DNA of 64,000 nucleotides from the NCBI GenBank assembly GCA_008933995.1, contig WARS01000071.1, forward strand, positions 8,271,018 through 8,335,017, given 5' to 3'. The number at the start of each line of letters is the position of its first letter. Position 1 is the stretch's first letter. The position numbers and the translations under genes are program-made. Positions 13,812-23,800 of the stretch are shown in pieces. The notes under the pieces were generated by a model. The model was not told the DNA's origin. It was given only the letters and a program-made list of their open reading frames with translations, and searched no databases. The stretch comes from Datnioides undecimradiatus (Eukaryota; Chordata; Actinopteri; Lobotiformes; Datnioididae).

Positions 13812-15570
13812 GTCAGTCTCACATCATATCACAACAACTACTAACTCCATCAACCTGTCTGCCCGCTCCCACGTTCTCTCACTGCTCTTTTGGATTTAAA
13901 AGAGCAGTTTTTGACTTATTTTCTATTGCAGTTAGCGCTGTTGGGCTATCAAATGTGCTTTGTTTGACAGCAAAATAGGCAAAACTAGACGCTAATGTTA
14001 ATGTAGTTCTGTTTTCCTGAGGTTTGCAGTCTTAAGTACAGGAGATACATTTGACAGTTCTCCCGAGAAATGCGTGGAGAGAAAAGGCGGGATGGGGTGG
14101 AGCGGTTACAAATAGATATGTCAAATTTGACAATTACTTCAGAGCAAGATGAAGCCTGTAAGCATTACACATTTTAATATAGAAACATTAAAACAAACTG
14201 CTTATTTTTGATCATGTTTGAGTAGAAAATGAAAAGACGTTTTGAGATAAATTTCATTTATGCATACATAGCAAGTCAAAATTCTCAGTTTCAATGTAGG
14301 AATGTGGAATATCATTATCCCTGTGATCTGTCATTTTTGATATATTTAAACCTTATGACCACAGTAGCTCCAGCTAAACTCCAGCTCTGTGTGCATGTCT
14401 GCACAGTGTAGGAGTATTCTGTTAGAAGACATTTCTCTGCAAACTCCTCCACATGCACAATTGTGTTCTTTGTTTTCCTGTACTTTTCTGGCAAGTTTAT
14501 ATTAGGTCTATTTTGACAACCTTTTTCATGAGGGCTGTCGAAATGACGAGGGTGTCAGAGTCATTTGAGGACAAAAACTGAAACCAGTTTTTTTTTTTTT
14601 TACTTAAGAAACCTGGATTTTAGTTCAACTTCTTGTGCAGCCAAAGTAGAGCGCTAGAGTAAAGACCTGCAGTATAGAATAAGTTGGACAAATTTAGAGT
14701 AGTGCTTGTAGGTTGAAATTTTAGTGAAACAGCTTTTTAATGTGGGATTTTTGAAGATTTTATTGTTATTACTTCTTATCTTTTATGAATTGTCAAAATA
14801 TATTTTGGATAAAGGATGAATTACCTTCTGGTCTTTTATTCGCTTTATGTAGTCACTTGATTGCTTCGTTGTGCAGGGCCTGATGCTATGTTACCCTGAA
14901 GATATTCCCACGTTTAATAGATTGATGAGATCGTCATAATTGATTTGCCTAAAAAATGCTTATGCTATGGAATATATTGATTTAAAACTATAAATAAAAA
15001 TGTGTATGGATTGTGTTGGGAATTATTTACAACTGCTGCTGCCGTATGAAGGCTTTTTAACTCAAATATCTCAATTTTCATTCATCCCAGAGGTCATTGG
15101 GTTTATTCCGTCCACAGAAGGTCACGTTATCTGTCACCTGAACCGCACACGTATCACTTAAATTTGACTCAAAACATCATAACAGCAACAACCTGATAAC
15201 TGTCCATCATAATCATTCCCTGTGTTCTACTCCATCACACCCATCCCGAGTGTCTGGGACAGTGAACCCCCCCCCCCTCCTCTCACCATCCAGTTTTCAG
15301 TTTTCCACTCAGATGCACAAACAGCTTGCTCCACTCCAACACTTATTCTGTTTTTGGACCAAGTCACTTGATGAGCAACAGTTTACCCGCCTCTCCATGG
15401 AGTATCCCCATCTAACCTCTATAACCGACTGGATGTGTGTGCGTGTGTGTGGACACAGTTGCCATGGTGACAGTGGGGTAGATGGTGAGACGGCAGGGAG
15501 TTGGTAGGCTGTTGAGACAGACACGCGGGTGAGTGCGGGGCTGAGTGGCAGCTTGGTACTGTGGTGTTGT

Positions 15571-15640
15571 GGCGGCGGCGGCGGGAGCAGCAATGGTGGT
15601 GACGGTGGTGGTGGAGGGAACAGCTGGCGCGGCAACCATC
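15571..15640 (+). repeat. GGC/GGT triplet-rich tract upstream of the ataxin-family gene
   Basis: A run of GGC units at about 15571-15583 is followed by GGTGAC/GGTGGT units to about 15620. Short and interrupted. It may lie in a 5' UTR exon. Confidence 0.5.
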
Positions 15641-16691
15641 ACTTCAAAAGAGCTCATTTAATACGTTTGGAGAAGAATTAGTAGAGCTCCCCCGCACTTC
15701 TCACTGAATGAAACAAGGCTGCAAAATCTCTGACACATTCGAGGACTCAAACACAAACACACACGCACACAAAGACCTAAACAAATAAACACATTCACAC
15801 ATTTCTCCCAGAGAGAAAAAAAAAGTTACACATGCACACAGACACGGCATACATGCATGCACACACACACACACACACATACAAACAGTCACACATATTT
15901 CCCCACACCCCTGCTGCGACACATAATTAATATGCAAAGACACATATCCTGTATTCACAACAACTGGTGGTAATATCAACAGTGTTTCTGTCAGCTTTTG
16001 GGTGGGTGGTGACCAGCTTTGCCTATCACTGGGGGAGTAAGTACAGCCGCCTGAGGGAGTATTTGTGTGTCTGTTGCTGTCCATGTGTGCCTCTGAAAGA
16101 GAAGGGGTGGGGGGTGCTAGTAGTACGCTTATATGGAAGACAGAGAACACCCGGGGGTGTCATGGGGGTGGTTCATGAAAGTGGTACAAAAACATATCTA
16201 CATATTCCAATCATCCCCTGAGAGTCAGAGATGAAAACTCTCCTGCTGAGTGCTCTATGTGTGTGTGTATGTGCGTGTGTGTAGAAACACAGAGCACTGC
16301 CTCTGAACTTCATTGGCTACAAAATGTATTTTTAGCTCACATGTGGGAGTAATGTGTTTGAATGAAACGAGTAAGTTGGGTAGTTTCAGTCCCACCGCAG
16401 TGCACACAGGTAATGACTAATTAGTGACAGCTATCAGAAAGCTAAGAGTTTCTAACCTTTTTAAAGTAGTTTGTACGACACACTCGCTCATTTCTCTCCA
16501 TCTGTCTGATGCAGCTGATTGTTTGTTTGCATGTCTGACCAGACTGACAGCTAAGTCCTCATAACAACTGATGCCAGGACCTGACAGACTGTCCCTTCTC
16601 TATGTTCTCACTTAATCTGTCTCCTCTCAGTCCTCTCCCTCTGTTTCACCGACCTTATCTTTGTTTCTATCCTTGCTCGTCTTCTCTCTAG

Positions 16692-16849
16692 GTGAGTGGT
16701 GCTTCAGTACAAAAGATTCACCAGTGATCTGACAGTGATGCTGTGTAGCAGCCTTCCCCTCTGTCTGCGCCCCTCGTTCTCCCGTGAGGCCCATGTGACC
16801 TAGCCTACACCCATACACAGGGGGCCCCCACTGCCGCTGGAGCCCACCC
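16692..16849 (+). other. 5' UTR part of the ataxin-family coding exon
   Basis: A pyrimidine-rich acceptor (CTTCTCTCTAG, ending 16691) precedes this stretch and no in-frame coding extends upstream of the ATG at 16850. ATXN1 family genes have several noncoding 5' exons before the large coding exon, so an internal acceptor just before the start is expected. Short upstream ATGs are present (for example at 16738). The first bases after the acceptor read GTGAGT, which also resembles a donor. Confidence 0.5.
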
Positions 16850-19182
16850 ATGAATCCCAGTCCCGACCGCGGCAAAGAGTGCCTCCCTCCCAAGAAGAGG
16901 GAGTCTCGGCAAGGATCGACAGAGCACCACGTCCCTCTGGACGAGTTCAAACCCCCAGTGCCGCTGCGAAGTCGGTCCAGCACAGGGGTAGGGGAGGGAG
17001 GCAGGGAGACCAGTGACAGGGACCGAGCTCTGATTAACCCAAACCCCCATCTGCTACATACCCCTCCACCCCTTCCTGCTCCAACACCAGGTCTCCCTCT
17101 GCCCCTACCATGGCACCTGAGCTACTCTCCTTCTGTCTCTCTCCCCCTTTTCCCAGGACAGGTTGGAGAGAGGAGGGGTTCAGGGTCTCCCGCCTGGAGA
17201 GATGATCCTCTCCCTACACACATGCACCACCACTCCAGGTGGCTCAGAGGTGAAGGACCTCTTCCCTTGCCACCTTCCCCATCTTCCTCCTCTGCCTCCT
17301 CCTTTAAGACTCCCTTCCCAGCCGATTCCAGGGAGATGTGGTCCTACATTAACAGTGGCCGGCGGGACAACAGCTCCTCTCTTTTCTCCCCGTCATACTT
17401 GTTTAGCCAGCACTCTCTTTACCCTCAAGATCCAAGTTTAGTTGATGCCAGACACAGATACTTGAGCAAGAGGCCCAATGGCCTGGATGGGCCAGGCAGC
17501 AGGACTGCCTCAACTTCCAGGCCTCTACTTACCGGAGATTATGGAAATGATAGCAACAGAACCAGACTGGACATCAGTCCACACAGCTCTCATACCAATG
17601 GTGGACGGAGGCAGCAGGAAGACCTTACATCCCGTGTCCATTCTGGCGGGCCATTTTTGTCAGACTCTCAAGCTCAGGAGGGCCCTGAGCCACATTCCTC
17701 ACTGCAGGACAGACATCCGCATGGGATGGTTAAGACCAGCTCCAATTTACTCTCTACCAGTCCCCATCCCCTGGGACTAGTACCTAGGGCAGGTAGACAG
17801 GGGCTACTGGATCCCCTAGGGGCCACACCAGCTGAAGCCCAGATCTACTACTCCTTGGGATCAGTGTGCCACCCAAGCCCTCAGGCCCAGGCCTACCCTG
17901 TCTACAGCCCCTCAGGAACACCTCTGTACAACCTGCACAGGGAGCCAGGCCCCAGGCAGCACAATCTAAGGAACTCACCACACTCACCTCTGGGTCTACC
18001 TAACAGCCATGAAAGGTCACAAAGAGACCGGGACAGAGACCAAGAAAGGGACAGAGACAAAGTCCCACAAAGGGACAGGGAGCGAGGTAAAGACAAAGAC
18101 AAAGAGAAGCACCTTCAACATGACAAAGACCAAGAAAGAGACAGTGAGCGTGAGAGACGGCGGGACAGAGAAAGAGACAGAGGGAGAGAGTTATCTCCTT
18201 CGCATCATCACACCTCACCCCCGGCCCTCCACCCATCTCCCCCAGCGCTCCTACCTCACTTCACCAAGGGTTCTCTGATTGAGTTGGCCAGCGGGCGGTT
18301 GAAGAGGGTGGAGGAGCTGCGGACTGAGGATTTCCTGAGAAGCGCAGACACCTCTCCAGAGTTTCACCTCAGCACCTGCACAGTGCTGCTGATTTCCCCC
18401 AGCAGCACACAGGGCTTCAGCAACTTGCAGGTCCACCTCACAGACCTCAACACTCAGGTCAGCTTTCTCTTTCCATTCATGCTTCAGCTACATTTCAACA
18501 TAAACACTAAATCTTTAACTGCATGAAAAGATGAGTAATGAAATAAGTAACAGTTTAGGCTGTAGTTGCCTTGATCTAAGATAAAAACTGCCACTATTAG
18601 TGTATTTTTACACATATTACTACACATCAAAGTCAGATTGTGGTGATATTATAGCAAGTGACAGACATGAGAGACTTCTTGGCTGAGTGTATAACATGTT
18701 GTGGTTTTGTGTAGGAGTTACTGAAGGTCTTGGTGGAGTATCCGTTCTTTGTGCAGGACCGAGGCTGGTCTTCTTGCTGTCCCCAGAGAACCTCACAGCT
18801 GTACGGCCTGCCCTGCCGTCAGCTTACAGAGGGGGACGTTTGCCTGGCTCTTACCCCCACACCTACCCAAACCCACCGGACACACACTCGTACCGGCTCA
18901 AGGGCCCATCGCGCCCAGCTCTCCTCCAGGGCTGCAGCAGAGTCCAGCAGCTCACACAGGGAGGAGATGCCACCTCCACCCCCTCCTCCCCCTCTTCCTC
19001 ACCACCCACCTCCTACAGCGCCAGCCCCTCCACGGGCTCCTGCTGCAGAGCCTCCCCTTCAGGAGCAGCCACGTCCACGCAAACGGCGCTGGTCTGCACC
19101 AGACACCCTTCCTTCAACCGGAACTGATGCTCCTAGCCTCCTGGATTTACCTCATGGCTCCAAGCTAATGAAGTGGCAGTAG
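16850..19182 (+). CDS. Ataxin-1 family protein with AXH domain (third ataxin-1-type paralogue), two coding exons
   Basis: Coding exons are 16850-18457 and 18715-19182 (phase 0, donor CAG|GTCAGC, acceptor TTTGTGTAG), giving 691 aa. Family marks seen: an N-terminal KECLPPKKRE block (about aa 9-18), the AXH domain from about aa 471 to 590 starting GSLIELASGRLKRVEELRTEDF and continuing across the intron into VEYPFFVQDRGWSSCCPQRTSQL, and a C-terminal RKRRWSAPD at aa 658-666. In ataxin-1 the last motif is a nuclear localisation signal, a 14-3-3 phospho-serine site (Ser663 here) and a U2AF-homology ligand motif. Ataxin-1 proteins are nuclear co-repressors that bind Capicua and RNA/splicing factors; AXH mediates dimerisation and partner binding. 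There is no polyglutamine. Instead aa 388-449 are an Arg/Asp/Glu-rich mixed-charge tract, and an eight-proline run lies downstream of AXH. Assignment to the family is firm. Which paralogue (atxn1a, atxn1b, atxn1l or another ohnolog) is not settled by sequence alone, so no symbol is given. Confidence 0.92.
18967..19012 (+). repeat. Proline-codon (CCN) tract inside the ataxin-family coding exon 2
   Basis: CCTCCACCCCCTCCTCCC-type codons encode eight consecutive prolines, then LPHHPPP. In frame, just after AXH and before the RKRRWSAP motif. Confidence 0.85.
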
Positions 19183-20435
19183 AAACTTGGAGATGCATAT
19201 GTAGACGTGCATACTTACACACACACATAAGCACATACACACCCTCCTTGTCTCTGTTGCAACCACCATGACAAACAATGGAGAGACCTCAAGGCAGGGT
19301 TGCAGGGAAGGAATAAAAAAAACAATAGAAAAACACAATTTACGGGTGTCCACACTGCTGCCCAAAATATTAACCTCTCCCACCTTAGTCCAGCCCTTGT
19401 TGCACCCATCTTTTTCCTTTCCCTTCCTCTCCCTTCCTTTCCTCAACCTTACTTAGCACAGCCCTGAAAGGAGCAGCAGCTGAAGGATCTCCGGATGGCT
19501 CCTTACAAACACACTGAAGACATTTAGTGAGACAATCAAGCACTTGTCTGTGTTCACTCTGTTTTTGTAATGGTTGTCCCACACACCTACTTACTGACAG
19601 TGTTTTCTGCAGGGTATCAATTTTCAATCAGTGTTATCGAAGTAAACGCTATTGAAGAAGTGCAGATATATATGAACAAAAGTTGACTATATATATTACA
19701 TTACAGATGTTATATACAGTAAATATGCTAAACAGATTTAATGCAATCTCTCTGTCAATTTTGCAAGGCATTTTCAGTTTTTGTTTTTTTTTTAATTTTC
19801 TTGCTTCTGAGCCGATGTCTACCTGTCGGCCTGGGCAGGCAAGGTGAATGTATGAGCAACTCTTCGCCTTTTTTATTCTCATCACTGGGAGTCATTTCAA
19901 ACAGTTGTTCGTCAAGGCATTACCCTCCAATATGTTCTTAACATTATCTCTGAGAAAGGGAGAACACTAATGAAAACTGCGTAACAGACAATCCCACCCA
20001 CACAGACCGGTCTGTGCCACATCGCCTCGACACTCATGGTGTTTTTCCATTAAAAACTGAATGATGGAAAGAGTAAAAAGTGCAGTACGGCTGAAGAGTA
20101 ATGGTGCTAATAACACGTTGGAACATGATGCTTTGTGAATACTCTTGACCCCTGTGTACTGTTCGCTTCTGTTCCCATCTCATTTTTTACGTACTGTATA
20201 TGTTTGAAGGCAGGGAAAACGATGAAAGTATTTTAAACTCAGATACGGGTATCTCCTCTGATTCAGCACACTCTCTCACTTTAGTTTTTGTGTTTTTTTT
20301 ATTTTCAAAAAGAAAACCTTACTCGTTGATTTTTCTTTTTAAATGTTATAGCTACAAAAATGTATATTTTTAAAAATTGTGAATCTGTTAAATGATGTTC
20401 GCTAGAAATAAAGGAAAAAAGCTTTATAGATTTAA
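19183..20435 (+). other. 3' UTR of the ataxin-family gene
   Basis: Between the stop codon (19180-19182) and a canonical AATAAA at 20407-20412 the sequence is AT-rich and noncoding. Near-matches to the Pumilio element TGTANATA occur at 20195-20202 (TGTATATG) and 20361-20368 (TGTATATT). Human ATXN1 mRNA is known to be repressed by PUM1 through its 3' UTR, which makes these worth noting, but both differ from the consensus at the last base. Confidence 0.55.
20407..20412 (+). terminator. Poly(A) signal AATAAA, ataxin-family gene
   Basis: Canonical hexamer about 1.2 kb after the stop codon, and the first convincing one in the 3' UTR. Cleavage would fall near 20425-20440. Confidence 0.55.
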
Positions 20436-20448
20436 TTAAAGGTGTCAA

Positions 20449-20454
20449 TTTATT
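20449..20454 (-). terminator. irf10: Poly(A) signal AATAAA (minus strand), irf10
   Basis: TTTATT on the plus strand reads AATAAA on the minus strand, about 430 nt beyond the irf10 stop codon. It faces the ataxin-gene signal only 37 bp away, so the two transcripts probably end within or overlapping the same few tens of bases. Confidence 0.5.
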
Positions 20455-20881
20455 CTCTGCATATGATATGAAATACTATACATTTAAATTATCATTTAAT
20501 GCATATGCTATATATGGGTTAACACAAAATTCAGTTAATGGTCTTTACTTTAATATGTTATCAGTATGTTCGTAGGGTTAAACAAGATTTTTGGGAACTG
20601 ATAACTCCTGCCAGTCTAGCTGCATCAGGGAAAAAAATCAATATATGGTTAAAATACAAGAAATTACTTATTGCTTTTTGTATTGCTAGAAGGTCTACAA
20701 TGTCGCACCTCCATTGTTTCCTCATCATACATACATTTCCACTGACGATACTCTGTACTTTTGGCTCTGTTCTGCTCGTAGGATGTCTTTCATGATAATG
20801 ACAGGGAAGGAATAAAGCTTCAGTAATCCACTTGTACATTGTTCATGGCTACCCTGCTGCAGGGTGGATATCTCTGTTTTC

Positions 20882-23800
20882 CTACAGCTTCTGTCCTTCT
20901 GTGTTGGAGGTGAGACTGGGCTGCTTTTCCTCGGTATCACCCAAGTTGAACCTCTGCAGCAGTTCCACTGCGAACAATGGCACCACCTGGACAACAGGAC
21001 ACAGTGTAGCACACAATCAGCATGCCTATAATGACATCTACTGGCGGTTGAAAATGCAACCACTACACTTCGACTGACAGGGACCCTTAAAGCGGGAATA
21101 AAAATGTGCTGCTTGCATTGTTGGACATCAAAAGAGTTCAACATGTCATGAAAATCATATACAACTTTGTAAGTCCAAGCTCATTGTGTTTGGCATTTGA
21201 TAAATCTGCTCATTGACTGTGAGTTGCGTTTACTCACTCTTCACGTTACACTCTAATCTGAGTCTGCTTTCAATGACTTTACGAAAGAATTAAAATATGC
21301 AACTCTAAATGACAAAAGTGCACAAGAATGAAATTTGAGCTGTTCACGCCGTCAATGAGCTGTTGTACATTTAGTATAAAAACAACTGAAATTTCAATTG
21401 GAGCCTTTAACAATGTTGAATGGCGTTGTTGCTGGTTGGTAAAAATCCTAATTTGAAAGTAAAGCATTTTTAAACTGAATCCCCGACTCAGTGCAAATAT
21501 CAAATCAGAAATTTAAATGCAACACTTTATCTATAAACAACATCTACCCACATGCATTCAGAGTAAGTGTGCAAAAGAAGATAGTGTTGAGATGAAAATG
21601 CATAAAAGAACTTTTTGGACTTTTCCACCCACCTGCGCCATGATCAGTTTCCTGCTTTTACTGACTTTGGGGTCTGGATACTCCTCTCCAAAGCAGAGCT
21701 CAATCTCATGAGAAGGTGTTGGGCCTTTTCCTTGTAAACAGTTCTGCAGCTCTGTGAAAAAACATTTTATTTTGAAAATTTCAGACTTCATCACTTAAAC
21801 ATTCTGCCTCTTTGCACCGAGCAAGGAAGTTGTTGCATTTTCAGTTGTTTTCTGTTGTTGTTGCTCTGCCTTACCGTTGAGGAATGTTGGGATATCGAGA
21901 AGTTTGAAGGTCTTTTCTCGCTCCAATTTGTTTGGCCGGTCAGTGTGTTGGGCCATGGGACCGGTCCAGTACACCCTGCCCTGGCAGAACCGCTTGATGA
22001 ACACCCCATCTGGGGCCACCCATAATAGCACACCCCTTTCCAGATGACAAAGAAGGCGGCTCATTGCTTCAGCCATGCATGACGGCAGGGGTACAGAGCT
22101 TGGGGAAGGGAAGGAGAGCTGCTGTGCAGTGCAGGGCCCATAAATACGTTCATTTCCCAAGGGGACACAGCCCTGCATGATGAAGCATCCATCTGGACTG
22201 GTCGTGGTCACTCTCATCACCCTCTGGCCGTGGTACAACAACGTCACCTGCATACGAAGGTCTACGCACACATAAAGGCATACAGTGTTCATGTTCATAC
22301 AGTGTACAGGTCAGTGACATGTTCAGTTGGTTTGTGTCTGTGCATAATCTCATAAGCTTTCTTACCTGATATAGTATGTGCAGGGCTGATGAAGGTCATG
22401 GAGGCACGGCTGTGATTTTGATGTTTTTGCCCTGTGGGCTCACAATACATGTGCTCTCTCATCAGATTCTCTACAGAGGATATATTAGAAACATTATGCA
22501 ATCAGTACTTTGCCAGTAATATGTATATACTGGGGTGCCACACTGGGCTGCCAGGATATATTTTTTATTGTTTTAAAATTAAATGTACAAGTGAAATTCC
22601 AAGCAATGTGAGTCTAACATGTAAATTCACATGTAACAAATATTTGTGTCCATATTTATTCACTGGAACCACATAAGCCCCAAATATGTCCACCCATGTC
22701 TGTGTCAAAGATTGGGAAAAGTTGATACAATTCAGGCTGAAGTCCTTGTCCCCAGTCACATGATACACTTACATTAACCCTGACTGAATTAGGGCCAAAG
22801 AAGTAAACAGGGCCTCTTTTGACCACGGCCATTTTTTGGTCAAAGTTTCTGTTGTGGTGACAAAGCATGTTCTTCTTGCGTCTGGAGTCGCTGTTATTCT
22901 GTACAATTTAATTTCATCACTACCCCCTTAATATAACATTAAAATGGAGTCTAATCTTTAAAGAACTATCATGTTGTTTAATTTGTTTCCATTATGGGTC
23001 AAATAAATTAATTTGAGCTCTCCTTTAAGGTCAAATGTGTGGGATTTACAGCAAATTAGTTGCATAAACAGAATACAATATTCGTGATTATGTTTTCATT
23101 AGTGTATAATTACCTGAACGTAATCTGTTACCTTTATACCGACAGAGGGAGTGACCTGCTGCAATAGAGCCTACCATGTCATGTTGCCATGTTTCTACAG
23201 TAGCCCAGAATGGACAAATCCAAAACTGTCTGTAGTCTGTCAACAGGGAGCATTTCATGTTTTTTGTGGTTGGTGTAAGTTCTCCTACATGTGTGGGAAG
23301 GGATGCTGATTGGAGAAGTTGTCATGTGGTTGCAATCTGCAGCCTCACCACTTGATGCCACTAAATCCTACAGACTGGTCCTTTAAGTCTCCTGTCTGAA
23401 TTAAGTCTCTGTCTCTCCTTCAAACGTCACGCCAAAACAATCCCATGCACACGGCAATATTGTGACAACTGTCCATGTAATGGCTTTTGAGTTTGCTATT
23501 ATTTGCTTTGAAAGTTTCAGGTAGACTGTTTAATTATTGGTGTTTGCCTTTCTGACATCCAGACATACCAGTTTGGGTTTGTGATCCTTACCAGTCAGTG
23601 GTTTTCCTTCTTCTTTACTGGCCTGAAACAATTCCTTTTGATAATGAAGCTAGAAAATCAGAGACAATAATTAGATGCAGATAACATATATTTTATAGTT
23701 TGTTTGGTTTTTTTTTTTACTTCTGCACCACAGTATAAAATCCTATTCAGATGCAAATAGCTCAGAAAAAAATGGTTCCACCAAAACAAGCCTGAAACAC

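Larger units (their letters stand above)
1..16691. other. Region upstream of the ataxin-family gene without supported coding exons
   Basis: Frames here are either microsatellite translations (HTHTHT/CVCVCV) or short random frames. The region probably includes 5' noncoding exons and intronic regulatory DNA of the ataxin-family gene, whose relatives have long multi-exon 5' UTRs. AT-rich non-repetitive blocks (for example 7900-7990 and 11100-11850) and balanced blocks (3180-3360, 9880-10050) are candidates for conserved noncoding elements. Confidence 0.45.

Noticed and set aside
15701..16150. 149-aa open frame on the minus strand
   Set aside because: Much of it is a Cys/Val run from a (CA)n tract; the rest resembles nothing known.
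17163..18278. Several open frames overlapping the ataxin coding exon in other frames and on the minus strand
   Set aside because: They are shadows of a GC-rich coding exon; only one frame carries the AXH domain and family motifs.
20725..21144. 139-aa minus-strand frame at the irf10 3' end
   Set aside because: It is in a different frame from the terminal exon 20986-20882, which reads VVPLFAVELL and explains the locus better.
22656..22868. 70-aa minus-strand frame inside irf10
   Set aside because: Considered as an extra irf10 exon, but it does not fit the phase and the linker exon at 22470-22366 joins correctly without it.
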